A stretch of 64,000 nt of DNA from Tenacibaculum sp. Bg11-29 (GTDB lineage: Bacteria > Bacteroidota > Bacteroidia > Flavobacteriales > Flavobacteriaceae), in NCBI RefSeq assembly GCF_002836595.1, contig NZ_PJBB01000003.1:620001-684000 (forward strand), in the 5' to 3' direction. Both the position numbers and the translations under genes were made by a program. Numbering within the stretch: the stretch's first letter is position 1; the number at the start of each line of letters is the position of its first letter. Shown here piece after piece: positions 43,114 through 53,346 of the stretch. The notes beneath the pieces are model-generated. The model saw only the letters and a program-made list of their open reading frames with translations, did no database searches and had not been told where the DNA came from.

Positions 43114-45708
43114 ATGAAGAAAATATATAAAATAATATTAACCATATTTATTACATTATTGGTTCTACTAATTTTAACTCCATTTTTATTTCAAGATAAA
43201 CTTATTACACTTGTAAAGAAAACAGTTAATAATAACATTACTGCTCAATTAGATTTTACAGACGCAAATCTTAGCTTACTAAGAGATTTCCCAAATGCTT
43301 CATTACAACTTTCTAATGTTTCTATTATTAATGGTAAACCTTTTAAAGGTGATACATTATTATATACTAAAGAAATTAACTTAGAATTAAGGCTTACCGA
43401 ATTATTTAAAAACTCAACCGAGCAGCTAAATATTCAATCTTTTTCAATTGACAATGCTGATCTTACTATTTTAGTAAATGAAGTTGGAATTGCCAATTAC
43501 GACATAGCTAAACCCTCTGATATAAAAACTGAGAATATAAATGACACCCCGTCTAACTTTGGCCTTTCCATAAATTCTTATGAGATAAATAATGCTCGTA
43601 TAAAATATTATGATAAAAAAGCAAAAATAAATCTCCTATTATCTGAATTTAATCATAGTGGTAGCGGAGATTTTTCTCAATCAAACTCTGAGTTAAACAC
43701 AAAAACTTCTACGTTGGTTTCTCTAGAAATGGATAGTACTTCGTATGCAAGAAATCAAAAAATAGAATTAGATGCTATTTTAGGAATGGATTTGGTAAAT
43801 AAAAAGTTTTCTTTTTTAAAAAACGAAGCAAAACTTAATAAGTTACCTCTAATATTTAATGGATACGTTAAAATTAATGACACTAATCAAGATATAGATA
43901 TTAGCTTTAAAACTCCTTCATCAGATTTTAAAAACTTTTTAGGTTTAATACCTGAAACATATACCAAGAGTATAAAAAATGTAAAAACTTCTGGTGATTT
44001 TAGCGTTTCAGGAACTATTAAAGGGTTAGTTACCAATAACACTATTCCACTTTTAGATATCAGACTTAAATCAACTAACGCCTCTTTTAAATATCCTGAT
44101 TTACCAAAAAGTGTTCGTGCTATTAATATTGATGCACAATTAAAAAACACTTCTGGATATGTTAATCAAACTTTCGTAAACATTAATGGATTATCTTTTA
44201 AGATTGATGAAGATGTTTTTTCTGGAAACGGAAGCGTTTACAATATAACAACCAATCCTAGCATTAACGCAAAGATAAACGGAACCTTAAATTTAGCTAA
44301 TATAAACAAAGCATATCCTGTTGATTTAGAGAATGAGTTACAAGGAATTTTAAAAGCTAATTTACATACTAAATTTGATATTAAAGCCATACAGAACAAT
44401 ACCATAAGTCGCATTAAAAACAAAGGTAATATTGAAGTAAATGATTTTATTTTTTCTTCTAAAGATATTGTTAATCCTATTAATATAAAACACACTAAAG
44501 TAGATTTCACTCCAACAACGGTTACATTAACAAAATTTGATGCAAATACAGGAAAAAGTGATTTAAATGCTAGCGGTAAAATTCAAAATTTACTAGGTTT
44601 TTTACTTTCTAACAAAAAACTACAAGGAAACTTTAAAGTAAATTCGAATAATTTTTATGTAAGTGATTTTATGCAAGAGAATATTGTTTCTGAAAAAGAT
44701 AACAATGAAACAATTAAAACAGAAAAACCTACCGAGTCATTAAAAATTCCCGCTTTTTTAGACTGTAAGGTTTTAGCTGATGTAAAAACTGTTTATTACG
44801 ACAACTTAACTTTAAAAAATGTAAAAGGTGTTTTATATTTAAAAGATGAAAAAGCTATATTAAAAAATGTAAATGCAAATATGTTTAAAGGAGAAATCTC
44901 TTTAAATGGTGAAGTAAACACGCAACAAAAAACACCATCTTTTAATATGGATTTGGGTATAAAATCATTTGACATTTCTCAATCTTTTAATGGCTTAGAC
45001 TTACTAAAATCAATAAGTCCAATTGCAGCAGCAATGAATGGAAAATTAAATTCTAACATTAATTTATCTGGTTATTTAAATAAAGATTTCACACCTAATT
45101 TAACTTCACTTTCAGGTAAAGCATTGGCGGAGCTTTTAAGTACTAAAATAAATCCAAAAAACACGAAAGCTTTAAGTTTATTAGACGACAAGCTATCGTT
45201 TATTAATCTAAGTGAATTAGACTTATCTGACATTAAAACACATCTTTCTTTTGACAAAGGGCAAGTAGCTGTAAAACCTTTTAATTTTAAATATAAAGAC
45301 ATCGGTATTAACATTGGCGGAAATCATAGTTTTGATCAAAACATGAATTACAACGTAACCTTAGATGTACCTGCTAAATACTTAGGTAATGAAGCTAAGG
45401 GTTTACTTTCTAAACTAAGTTCTAAAGACCAAGATATTACAGTGCCAATCACGGCAAATATTACAGGAAACATGAAAAACCCTTCAGTAAAAACTGATTT
45501 ATCTTCGTCTGTTTCAAAACTAAGTCAAAAATTAATTCAACAACAAAAAAACAACCTTATTAATAACACGCTAGGAAGTTTGTTAGGTAATAAAAAGAAA
45601 GACACAACCAAAACCTCGGCAAATAAAACTGACAAAACAGTAAAAAAAGTAACAGATGTTTTAGGTGGTCTATTTGGTAAAAAGAAGAATAAAAAAGGAG
45701 GCAATTAA
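43114..45708 (+). CDS. AsmA family outer-membrane assembly protein
   Basis: An 864-residue protein anchored by an N-terminal helix (MKKIYKIILTIFITLLVLLILTPFLF). It is a long periplasmic beta-rich body of the AsmA/TamB-like type: LDFTDANLSLLRDFPNASLQLSNVSI (50-75) is the classic AsmA start, and AMNGKLNSNINLSGYLNKDF with the tail DITVPITANITGNMKNPSVK is the AsmA C-terminal region. Such proteins move phospholipid toward the outer membrane or affect its biogenesis. The start at 43114 is preferred over the in-frame TTG at 43078. The C-terminus is a Lys-rich tail (KKDTTKTSANKTDK, KKKNKKGGN). Confidence 0.88.
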   Translation: MKKIYKIILTIFITLLVLLILTPFLFQDKLITLVKKTVNNNITAQLDFTDANLSLLRDFPNASLQLSNVSIINGKPFKGDTLLYTKEINLELRLTELFKNSTEQLNIQSFSIDNADLTILVNEVGIANYDIAKPSDIKTENINDTPSNFGLSINSYEINNARIKYYDKKAKINLLLSEFNHSGSGDFSQSNSELNTKTSTLVSLEMDSTSYARNQKIELDAILGMDLVNKKFSFLKNEAKLNKLPLIFNGYVKINDTNQDIDISFKTPSSDFKNFLGLIPETYTKSIKNVKTSGDFSVSGTIKGLVTNNTIPLLDIRLKSTNASFKYPDLPKSVRAINIDAQLKNTSGYVNQTFVNINGLSFKIDEDVFSGNGSVYNITTNPSINAKINGTLNLANINKAYPVDLENELQGILKANLHTKFDIKAIQNNTISRIKNKGNIEVNDFIFSSKDIVNPINIKHTKVDFTPTTVTLTKFDANTGKSDLNASGKIQNLLGFLLSNKKLQGNFKVNSNNFYVSDFMQENIVSEKDNNETIKTEKPTESLKIPAFLDCKVLADVKTVYYDNLTLKNVKGVLYLKDEKAILKNVNANMFKGEISLNGEVNTQQKTPSFNMDLGIKSFDISQSFNGLDLLKSISPIAAAMNGKLNSNINLSGYLNKDFTPNLTSLSGKALAELLSTKINPKNTKALSLLDDKLSFINLSELDLSDIKTHLSFDKGQVAVKPFNFKYKDIGINIGGNHSFDQNMNYNVTLDVPAKYLGNEAKGLLSKLSSKDQDITVPITANITGNMKNPSVKTDLSSSVSKLSQKLIQQQKNNLINNTLGSLLGNKKKDTTKTSANKTDKTVKKVTDVLGGLFGKKKNKKGGN

Positions 45709-45809
45709 ATTCACAGGCAACGTATTAGTCTTTTTTATAGTCTTATAATTTAAGCTTTCATTATAATATATTTAACAACTTATAAACAAACACATTAAGC
45801 TTGTTCATT

Positions 45810-45817
45810 TATGTTTG
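45810..45817 (+). promoter_or_regulatory. -7 box of the DUF5686 gene
   Basis: TATGTTTG matches TAnnTTTG, 22 bp before the ATG at 45840. Confidence 0.5.
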
Positions 45818-45839
45818 TCCTTGAAAAATAAAACTAATT

Positions 45840-48305
45840 ATGAAAAAAAAAATTACGCTGCTATTTTTAATATTTAATGCTATTTCTTTTTCCCAAATTA
45901 AAGGAAAAGTAAATAACATTGCTAACAAGCCCTTATCTTTTGTTAGTGTTTATTTAGAAGGATCTATTACTGGTACCACAACAAATAATAACGGAGATTA
46001 TGAATTAGTTGTTAAAAAAAAGGGGGAGCATACGTTAGTATATCAAATATTAGGCTATAAAACCGTAAAGAAAACTGTTGATATTAATTCTTTTCCTTTC
46101 GTATTAAACATTAACCTTTACGAAGAAGAGGTTGCTTTAGATGAAGTTCTAATTTCATCCAAAGAAAACCCAGCAAACAAAATTATTAGAAATGTAATTG
46201 CTAATAAAGGCAAGAATACAGATAGATTTGCTCGATATAAAGCTGATTTTTATTCTCGTGGATTATATAAAGTTAAGGATTTCCCTAAGAAATTCTTAGG
46301 GAAAGAAATTAATGATATGGGTGGTGGTTTAGACTCTACAAGAAGTGGAATTGTATATCTTTCTGAAACCATCTCTAAAATTTCATTTCAAAAAAAACCA
46401 AAGAACTTTAAAGAACATATTGTTGCTTCAAAAGTTTCTGGTCGTGATAACGGAATCAGTTTTAATCAAGCTGATAAAGTAAATTTCAATTTTTACGAAA
46501 ATTCTTTTAAACTTGCTGATGCACAGATGATTTCTCCTATTTCTAATGGCGCATTTAGTTATTACAAATACAAACTAGCAGGAACTTTTTATGATAAAAA
46601 CGGAAGGTTAATTAGTAAAATAAAATTACTTCCTAAAAGAAAAAACGATCGTGTTTTTAATGGGTTTATCTATATCGTTGAAGATGATTGGGCAATTTAC
46701 GGCACCGATGTTGTTGTAACAGGAGCACAAGTAAGTATGCCAATGGTAGATTCTTTACATATTAAACAAAATTATAATTATTCACCTTTAAATAAAGCAT
46801 GGGTTCCTGTTACTCAAACTATCGATTTTAAAGCAGGTATGTTTGGTTTTAATTTTAATGGTCGTTTTTCTGCGTCTTATTCAAATTACAATTTCACACC
46901 AAACTTTACTGATAAATATTTTGGAAGTGAAATATTATCTTTTGCAGAAAACGCTACTGAAAAAGATAGTTTATACTGGAATAAAATTCGTTCTGTTTCT
47001 TTAACTTCTGAAGAAGCTTCTGATTATAAATTAAAAGATAGTATTAAAACAATAAGAAAATCTAAAAAATATTTAGATTCTATCGACACAAAACAAAATA
47101 AGTTTAAACTTTTAGACGTTCTTTCTGGGTATTCTTATAATGACACTTATAATAAATGGGGTGTTAGTTTTTCTTCTCCCGTTATTGGTTTAAACTTCAA
47201 TACTGTACAGGGTTGGAACTCTTCTATAGGATTAAATTATTACAAATTATTAAATAAAAAAGGAAAGCGTTTTAGTTTTGGTACAAAATTTAATTATGGT
47301 CTTTCTGATAAAAAATTAAGGTCAACAGGGTCTTTCTCTTATAAATGGAACAATACCACAAAACCAATTTTAAATATTTCTGGAGGTATTACCACTTCTC
47401 AATTTAACGCAAAACAACCTATTTCTAGATTTTGGAACACTATAAGTTCTGTTTTATTTGAAAGAAATTACATGAAAATTTATGAGAAAACATTTGCTAA
47501 AATTGATTTTTCAAAAGAGGTAACAAACGGTGTTCGTATGTTCTCTGGATTAGAATATGCTTACAGAAAACCATTATTTAATACAACAGATTATGTAATG
47601 TTTCCTAAAAACGATATTAATTATACTTCAAACAATCCTAAAGAGCCTACCAATTTCACTTCTTCATTTACAGCACACAAAATGTGGTCGCTTACTATGG
47701 GTGCAAATATTAATTTCGGACAAAAATATATATCATATCCTAATCGAAAATTTAATGTAACGACCAACAAATACCCATCTTTATTTGTTGGTTATAAAAA
47801 GAACTTCGGTTCAAGTAATTCGCAATGGAATTCAGATGTTATATTTTCACAATTAACTCAAAAGGTATCCTTAAATAATTGGGGAGAATTTAAATACAAA
47901 GCCAAAGGAGGACTGTTTTTAGAGAAGAAAGACATTCCGTTCATAGATCATGCTCATTTTAATGGGAATCGCTTACTAATAGCTCCTAAAGACAATTACT
48001 TAAACAATTTCTACATGTTACCCTATTATCAATTAAGTACTAATGATAAGTATGGTGAATTACACGGAGAATACAACTTTAAAGGAGCACTATTAAGCAA
48101 AATACCATTACTTAATAAACTAAACTTTCATTTAATTACCAGTGCTAAAGGTTTATTTACAGCAGATAGCAAACCATATTCTGAATTTGCGGTTGGTTTA
48201 GATAATATTGGCTTTGGAAAATGGCGTTTTTTACGTGTTGATTTTGCTCGTTCTAATTTTAATGGAAAAAATGAAAACCGCGTACTATTTGGAATTAAAT
48301 TGTAA
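45840..48305 (+). CDS. DUF5686 / carboxypeptidase-like outer-membrane protein
   Basis: An 821-residue secreted protein: signal peptide (MKKKITLLFLIFNAISFSQ), CarboxypepD_reg-like domain at about 20-100 (IKGKVNNIANKPLSFVSVYLEGS, TLVYQILGYKTVKKTV), the linker LDEVLISSKENPANKIIRNVI and then a DUF5686 barrel-like region (RFARYKADFYSRGLYKVKDFP, VFNGFIYIVEDDWAIYGTDV, FLRVDFARSNFNGKNENRVLFGIKL). It resembles TonB receptors at both ends but has no plug motif, so it is not an obvious transporter. It is followed 9 bp later by moaD. The role is unknown beyond outer-membrane location. Confidence 0.85.
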   Translation: MKKKITLLFLIFNAISFSQIKGKVNNIANKPLSFVSVYLEGSITGTTTNNNGDYELVVKKKGEHTLVYQILGYKTVKKTVDINSFPFVLNINLYEEEVALDEVLISSKENPANKIIRNVIANKGKNTDRFARYKADFYSRGLYKVKDFPKKFLGKEINDMGGGLDSTRSGIVYLSETISKISFQKKPKNFKEHIVASKVSGRDNGISFNQADKVNFNFYENSFKLADAQMISPISNGAFSYYKYKLAGTFYDKNGRLISKIKLLPKRKNDRVFNGFIYIVEDDWAIYGTDVVVTGAQVSMPMVDSLHIKQNYNYSPLNKAWVPVTQTIDFKAGMFGFNFNGRFSASYSNYNFTPNFTDKYFGSEILSFAENATEKDSLYWNKIRSVSLTSEEASDYKLKDSIKTIRKSKKYLDSIDTKQNKFKLLDVLSGYSYNDTYNKWGVSFSSPVIGLNFNTVQGWNSSIGLNYYKLLNKKGKRFSFGTKFNYGLSDKKLRSTGSFSYKWNNTTKPILNISGGITTSQFNAKQPISRFWNTISSVLFERNYMKIYEKTFAKIDFSKEVTNGVRMFSGLEYAYRKPLFNTTDYVMFPKNDINYTSNNPKEPTNFTSSFTAHKMWSLTMGANINFGQKYISYPNRKFNVTTNKYPSLFVGYKKNFGSSNSQWNSDVIFSQLTQKVSLNNWGEFKYKAKGGLFLEKKDIPFIDHAHFNGNRLLIAPKDNYLNNFYMLPYYQLSTNDKYGELHGEYNFKGALLSKIPLLNKLNFHLITSAKGLFTADSKPYSEFAVGLDNIGFGKWRFLRVDFARSNFNGKNENRVLFGIKL

Positions 48306-48314
48306 TTTTGATTT

Positions 48315-48557
48315 ATGAATATAAACGTATTACTTTTTGGTATTGCTACAGATTTGATTGGAAGTTCTTCTTTAGAGATTGCGCTTCCTATTAATTGTAC
48401 TGTTACTTCTTTTAAAGAACTACTTAAAGAACAACATCCAAAATTAGAAAAAATGAGCGCATATGCTATCGCTATTAATGAAAGCTATGCTACTGATGAA
48501 ACTGTTATTCAAAATAATGATGTAATTGCTATTATTCCGCCTGTTAGTGGTGGATAG
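48315..48557 (+). CDS. moaD: MoaD/ThiS-family protein, molybdopterin synthase small subunit
   Basis: An 80-residue ubiquitin-fold sulfur carrier (MNINVLLFGIATDLIGSSSLEI, YAIAINESYATDET, DVIAIIPPVSGG) ending in the Gly-Gly that is adenylated and thiocarboxylated to donate sulfur in molybdopterin synthesis. The PPVSGG ending fits MoaD better than ThiS. Its partner moaE is present 13 kb away at 61493, not adjacent, and no other moa gene is in the window. It is probably co-transcribed with the DUF5686 gene. Confidence 0.85.
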   Translation: MNINVLLFGIATDLIGSSSLEIALPINCTVTSFKELLKEQHPKLEKMSAYAIAINESYATDETVIQNNDVIAIIPPVSGG

Positions 48558-48666
48558 TATTTTAATTTACTTAATAACGAAGCATAGAATAATCTCTAAG
48601 ACAGAACTTTCAAATAATATTTACTGTAAATAAAAGATTACTCTACGTTTTTTTGTTGGGATGATA

Positions 48667-48939
48667 TTATTCTTTTAAATACTTTCCAACAAAGAAAGTT
48701 CCGAAAGGAAGAATAGATAACAAGCAAACAATCCCGAAGGTTTTACCACCCCAATTCAATTCAAACTTTAACATAATTGCAATAATTATATAGGCTACAA
48801 ATAACAATCCGTGAGGCATTCCTAACATTTTTACATATTCTGGATTACCTTGTAAATACTTAATAGGTGTTGCTATAAAAAGTAATAACAAATAAGAAAC
48901 TCCTTCTAATAAACTTACTATTTTAAATATATTAATCAT
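48667..48939 (-). CDS. DUF3817 membrane protein
   Basis: A 90-residue protein with three hydrophobic segments. It starts FKIVSLLEGVSYLLLLFIATPIKYL and has PHGLLFVAYII and LPFGTFFVGKYLKE, the DUF3817 pattern, whose members are small inner-membrane proteins of unknown function. It is 12 bp downstream of the TonB receptor gene and probably co-transcribed with it and recO. Confidence 0.85.
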   Translation of the reverse strand: MINIFKIVSLLEGVSYLLLLFIATPIKYLQGNPEYVKMLGMPHGLLFVAYIIIAIMLKFELNWGGKTFGIVCLLSILPFGTFFVGKYLKE

Positions 48940-48951
48940 ATCTGTTTTTTT

Positions 48952-51414
48952 CTAAAAATTAGTTACCAATGATACTGAAATATTACGTCCTGGAGCAGAA
49001 ACACCAGAGGCAAATTCTTTATAATGCTTATCAAATAAATTAGCAAACTGTGTGTGTATTGAAACATTAGAGTTTACAGTATATTTAGCAAACAAACCAA
49101 CAGTTATCCAACTTGGTGTACCAAAATACTTATCAACGTCTTCTGTTGCATTCTCGTTTACAATTGGAGTTTGAGTATGATTATCTATACCTTCGTCTAA
49201 ATTATAATCTGTAATATTTTTTTTAGCATTAAATACTAAATTAGCTCCGCCCTCAAATTTTTTGTTAGAATAATTTAACTCAAAACGTCCAAATAAAGGA
49301 GGAATAGAAGACATTGGTAAATTTGTATCGTGTGCTTTTCCTTTTGTATAGGTTAAAAAACCTGAAGTACTCCAGTTTTTTAATAATTTACCTTGGTAGT
49401 TTATTGTTACTCCAGTAATATATGCTGTCCCTTTGTTTACATTAGCAACAATATCACCCTCTTCACCATCATACATGACAGTATTATCTCCGCTTAACTG
49501 AAAAGCTTCACGATAAATATAATTATTTAACAGCGTGTAATATACATTGGCACCTATTCTAAATTTCCGATTGTTAAAATACTTTTGCACTCCTATTTCT
49601 GCATTATATGCATGTTCTGGTTTTAAAGTAATATTTGGTACAGTTACCTTACCATTTTTCTCTCTTACTTTACCAACATCATCAATATTTGGTGATCGAA
49701 ACCCTGATGATAACACTGCATTTAGTTGCAAATTCTTAACTGGTTTGTACACATAACCAATAGTTGCTGTTACAGCAATATTGTTTAAATTTATATCGTT
49801 ACTAGGTAACTCTATAAAAGTTTCATCAATCCATTTAGCTTCTAATTGCGTATTAGTTAATCGAATTCCTGTATTTAAGGTTGAATTAGAAGATATATCT
49901 TGTCTATAATCTAAATACATTGCAGAACTAAAATAGCTACTTCCTCCATCAGGATATCGAGATTGAACTGTGAAATCATCATCAAATCCAACAACTTCAT
50001 TATTTTTCACTCTTAATGTTTTACCATAAGAATTTGATTTCACATCATTATAAGCAACTTCAAAACCGTATCCTAAATTACGCTTTCTAGCTAAGGGTAC
50101 TGTAAAATCACCATTTATACTATATACATCAACTGTTTCCTCTCTATGAGACCTTTCTAAACTTCCAAATTTTCTTTGAATACGGCTTTCTGAAACATTT
50201 TGATATGCCACTGTAAAAACCCCTTCCTTTAACCACTTTTTATTTGGGTTTATTTCTAGTTGAGATGAAATTAAAAATCGATTTTGTGGACCATAATACC
50301 ATTCAGCAAACTTTAAATTTCCTGACTTCAATTCCATTAACTTATCAAAACGAGGCACATCAGATGATGTTGAGTATTGAATATTAAGTTTTAAATCTGT
50401 TCTTTTTGATAATGGAATAAATAATTTTTGAAGAACATCTGTTTGACTAAACCCAGTATTTCTTTGTAAATCAACGTCATTATTTACTAATGGGGTTTCA
50501 CTATAATTTCCATTTAAATTATCCGAATAAGAAAATACTTTACCCCAATCTTTAAAACCGTGAGATCGATTTTCTCCCATTTTTAAATCTCCAAAATTAC
50601 TATGAGATACACTTGTAAACGATGCCCATTTTTTAAATTGAAGCTCAGCAGAAACAGTATTGGTTATTTCATTGTTTACAGAACTGTAACGTAAAAAACT
50701 ACTTCCTTTAATTTTATTCTTATCTGATAACTTTGGTGTTTTTGTATAATAATGAATCACTCCTCCAAGAGCATCAGAACCATAAATAACAGATGACGGT
50801 CCAAAAATAACCTCTGTTCTTTCTAATAAATTGGGACTAACTGTTATTGAACTTTGTAAATGGCCTTTTCTATAAATTGCATTATTCATTCTAACACCAT
50901 CAACCACTAATAAAACACGGTTACTTTCCATACCTCTAAGTACAGGACTCCCTCCTCCAAACTGTGATTTTTGCACTTTTATTCCAGGAATACTTGCTAA
51001 TAAATCAGCAGAGGTTTGTGGTGATATTTTTTGAATATCTCTTAATGAAACTACAGCTATTTGTTCTGCAATTCTATTTGTTTTCTCTTTATTTTTAAAA
51101 ACAGAAACAACAACCTCATCTAATTGTTCAGAATGTTTAGATAAGAAAATTTTATAGTTATTTTGCTTTAAGTTTATTTTTTTTTCTTGAAATTCAGCGT
51201 AAGCAACATGTGAAAAAACAAGAATTTCGTGACTCTTAAAATTTGAAGCACTTACTAGTCCATCAATATTACTTATTGCTGATACTGTTTTATTTTTATT
51301 ATACACAGCAACCCCTTCAATTGACTTGCCTGTTTCAGCATCAATTATGGTAAGATTTTGTGAAAAAACAGTAGTAATTATCAGTAAAAAAAATGCAGTT
51401 ACAATTTGCTTCAT
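48952..51414 (-). CDS. TonB-dependent receptor of the haem/haemoglobin type
   Basis: An 820-residue receptor: signal ending FSQ, a short CarboxypepD_reg-like domain (about 20-95), plug with SADLLASIPGIKVQKSQFGGGSPVLRG, then MESNRVLLVVDGVRMNNAIYRKGHLQ and IFGPSSVIYGSDALGGVIHYYTKTP, and a barrel ending ISVSLVTNF. The RGMESNRVLLVVDGVRMNN segment is characteristic of the haemoglobin/haem receptor group, which makes a haem or iron-protein substrate likely but not proven. It is transcribed 3 bp after recO, a tight but functionally unrelated neighbour. Confidence 0.88.
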   Translation of the reverse strand: MKQIVTAFFLLIITTVFSQNLTIIDAETGKSIEGVAVYNKNKTVSAISNIDGLVSASNFKSHEILVFSHVAYAEFQEKKINLKQNNYKIFLSKHSEQLDEVVVSVFKNKEKTNRIAEQIAVVSLRDIQKISPQTSADLLASIPGIKVQKSQFGGGSPVLRGMESNRVLLVVDGVRMNNAIYRKGHLQSSITVSPNLLERTEVIFGPSSVIYGSDALGGVIHYYTKTPKLSDKNKIKGSSFLRYSSVNNEITNTVSAELQFKKWASFTSVSHSNFGDLKMGENRSHGFKDWGKVFSYSDNLNGNYSETPLVNNDVDLQRNTGFSQTDVLQKLFIPLSKRTDLKLNIQYSTSSDVPRFDKLMELKSGNLKFAEWYYGPQNRFLISSQLEINPNKKWLKEGVFTVAYQNVSESRIQRKFGSLERSHREETVDVYSINGDFTVPLARKRNLGYGFEVAYNDVKSNSYGKTLRVKNNEVVGFDDDFTVQSRYPDGGSSYFSSAMYLDYRQDISSNSTLNTGIRLTNTQLEAKWIDETFIELPSNDINLNNIAVTATIGYVYKPVKNLQLNAVLSSGFRSPNIDDVGKVREKNGKVTVPNITLKPEHAYNAEIGVQKYFNNRKFRIGANVYYTLLNNYIYREAFQLSGDNTVMYDGEEGDIVANVNKGTAYITGVTINYQGKLLKNWSTSGFLTYTKGKAHDTNLPMSSIPPLFGRFELNYSNKKFEGGANLVFNAKKNITDYNLDEGIDNHTQTPIVNENATEDVDKYFGTPSWITVGLFAKYTVNSNVSIHTQFANLFDKHYKEFASGVSAPGRNISVSLVTNF

Positions 51415-51417
51415 ATA

Positions 51418-52140
51418 TCAACTAAACACGGTTTCTAAAATATCTAATGATTTTGGCTTTCTAAAGCCCTCCAAATGTAATTCAAAATATCGAATTATAA
51501 CTCTAAGAATCACTTGTCTTTCGTTTTTATTGTACGAAACTGAATCTAACACATCAAAATTTATGCCTAACAACTTCTTAAATAAAATTAATTTATTTCC
51601 TGTTACCGACAATTTCTCATATTCAGCATCCATAAATCTTCCTTCTAGCAAATTAAAGGCTGTTTTATAAGATTCAGATACATCTGGATAAAAACCTAAA
51701 AACTTAGATAAATTCAATAAAAAAAGTAAATGAAAATTAGCAATATTATCATGAGTATCTAACCAGATTAAACCTGTTTCAATATATTCATATAATACCT
51801 CGTTTTTTTCTTCTTCTTTAATAATACTTGAAAGTATTTCCGACAAAAACAAAACAATTGATTGTTTTACAACTGAGGTATAAACATTTTCATATGGGTG
51901 AATAACATGTGCTTCTCTTATAGAGTTTAGTGTGTTTTTATTGTTATGCTTTGCCTCAATAACCAACTGTGTTAGTGGTTGAAAATAGGCCGTTTTTAAT
52001 TTTCCTTTTCTTGATTTTAACACCCCCCTTATCATATAAGAACGAATACCATCTTCTAAAGTAAAACATTTTACAATTAAACTTGTATCACCATATTTAA
52101 GAACACTAATAACAATTGCTTTTGTTGTAATTAATGCCAT
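51418..52140 (-). CDS. recO: DNA repair protein RecO
   Basis: A 240-residue protein that, with RecR, loads RecA on gapped DNA. The N-terminal OB fold shows TTKAIVISVLKYGDTSLIVKCFT (5-27) and MIRGVLKSRKGKLKTAYFQPLTQLVIEA (36-63). The C-terminal helical part (FLSEILSSIIKEEEKNEVLYEYIE, LLFLLNLSKFLGFYPD) is typical. The zinc-binding cysteines found in some RecO proteins are absent, as in other Bacteroidetes as far as I know. Confidence 0.95.
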   Translation of the reverse strand: MALITTKAIVISVLKYGDTSLIVKCFTLEDGIRSYMIRGVLKSRKGKLKTAYFQPLTQLVIEAKHNNKNTLNSIREAHVIHPYENVYTSVVKQSIVLFLSEILSSIIKEEEKNEVLYEYIETGLIWLDTHDNIANFHLLFLLNLSKFLGFYPDVSESYKTAFNLLEGRFMDAEYEKLSVTGNKLILFKKLLGINFDVLDSVSYNKNERQVILRVIIRYFELHLEGFRKPKSLDILETVFS

Positions 52141-52231
52141 TAAATTAAGTTTTTAAATAATTATTAGCTTCAAAGGTATTTAATAATAACAACAAAAATG
52201 ATACATTCGTAAAAATTTGATACAACTTCTT

Positions 52232-52702
52232 ATGACTTTTGAAATAGAACGAAAATTTCTAGTAACTTCTACCGATTACAAACAACTAGCTTATAAAAAA
52301 AGTTACATAAAACAAGGTTTCTTAAATTCTAAAAAAGAACGTGTTGTAAGAGTTCGAATAAAAGACAATGCTGGCTTTTTAACAATTAAAGGTGCTTCAA
52401 ATAAAAGCGGAACTACTAGGTTTGAGTGGGAAAAGGAAATTGACCTAAAAGAAGCACAAGATTTATTTAATTTATGTGAAGAGGGGATTATTGAAAAATA
52501 CAGATACTTAGTAAAAGAAAACAATCACACTTTTGAAGTAGATGAATTTATAGGAGAAAATACAGGCTTAATTGTAGCTGAGATAGAACTGGAAGATGAG
52601 AATGAAAATTTTACGACACCTAATTGGTTAGGTAAGGAAGTAACTGGAATTGTTGAATACTATAATTCTAATTTAAGTAAGCTTCCTTTTTCTAAATGGT
52701 AA
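52232..52702 (+). CDS. CYTH domain protein
   Basis: A 156-residue protein starting MTFEIERKFLV (the longer frame begins at a TTG at 52217 and is not needed). The EIERKF motif at 4-9 starts the CYTH triphosphate-tunnel fold; RVVRVRIKDNAGFLTIKG, IEKYRYLVKE and FEVDEF...GLIVAEIELEDE supply the charged tunnel strands. CYTH enzymes act on triphosphate substrates such as inorganic triphosphate, cAMP-forming ATP or thiamine triphosphate; the substrate here is open, with triphosphatase most likely. It is convergent with the HlyIII gene. Confidence 0.92.
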   Translation: MTFEIERKFLVTSTDYKQLAYKKSYIKQGFLNSKKERVVRVRIKDNAGFLTIKGASNKSGTTRFEWEKEIDLKEAQDLFNLCEEGIIEKYRYLVKENNHTFEVDEFIGENTGLIVAEIELEDENENFTTPNWLGKEVTGIVEYYNSNLSKLPFSKW

Positions 52703-52704
52703 AA

Positions 52705-53346
52705 TTACACATATTTATATATTGCCCAAAAGTGGCTAAAACTTCCTAATAGCACAAAAACATGAAAAATAGCATGATTATAAGGTATTTTTTTTATCGA
52801 GTATAAAATAGCTCCTACAGTATAAAAAACGCCTCCAGCTATCAAATAAAATAGGCCATCATATGATAGGTTATTCATTAATGGTTTTATTAAAAAAACA
52901 ACTTGCCATCCCATTATTAAATACAATGCTGTTGATAATTTATCAAATCTTCCTGTAAAAAACAATTTTAATATAACTCCTGTTAACGCGAATAACCAGA
53001 CAAAAACAAACATATACCATCCTGTTTGCTCTGGTAACACAACTAAACAAAAGGGAGTATAGCTCCCTGCTATTAAAATATAAATAGCAGCATGATCAAA
53101 AATATTAAGCCTTCTTCTAAGTTTTGGTCTTTTAGCCGCATGATAAAAAGTTGATGCTGCATACAAAACAATTAAACTTAATAAATATATAACGAAACTA
53201 ATCGATTGCCAAAATTCTGGATACGTTAATGATTTTAAAATTAAAAAAGGTAGCGCGATTATAGCTAACAGTAATCCAAACCCATGAGTTAGAATATTTA
53301 ACTTTTCTTCTGTATTACTATAACGGTGATTTAAATTCTCGCTCAT
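52705..53346 (-). CDS. Haemolysin III / PAQR-family membrane protein
   Basis: A 213-residue membrane protein with seven hydrophobic segments, starting MSENLNHRYSNTEEKLNILTHGFG at 53346; the longer frame to 53412 runs into the upstream gene. Seen: NILTHGFGLL (helix 1 histidine), ASTFYHAAKRPKLRRRLNIFDHAAIYILIAGSYTPF and NHAIFHVFVLLGSFSHFWAIY, which carry the metal-binding histidines of the HlyIII/YqfA/PAQR fold. Cytolytic activity is doubtful; a membrane hydrolase or stress role is usual. It overlaps the plsC gene by 29 bp. Confidence 0.88.
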   Translation of the reverse strand: MSENLNHRYSNTEEKLNILTHGFGLLLAIIALPFLILKSLTYPEFWQSISFVIYLLSLIVLYAASTFYHAAKRPKLRRRLNIFDHAAIYILIAGSYTPFCLVVLPEQTGWYMFVFVWLFALTGVILKLFFTGRFDKLSTALYLIMGWQVVFLIKPLMNNLSYDGLFYLIAGGVFYTVGAILYSIKKIPYNHAIFHVFVLLGSFSHFWAIYKYV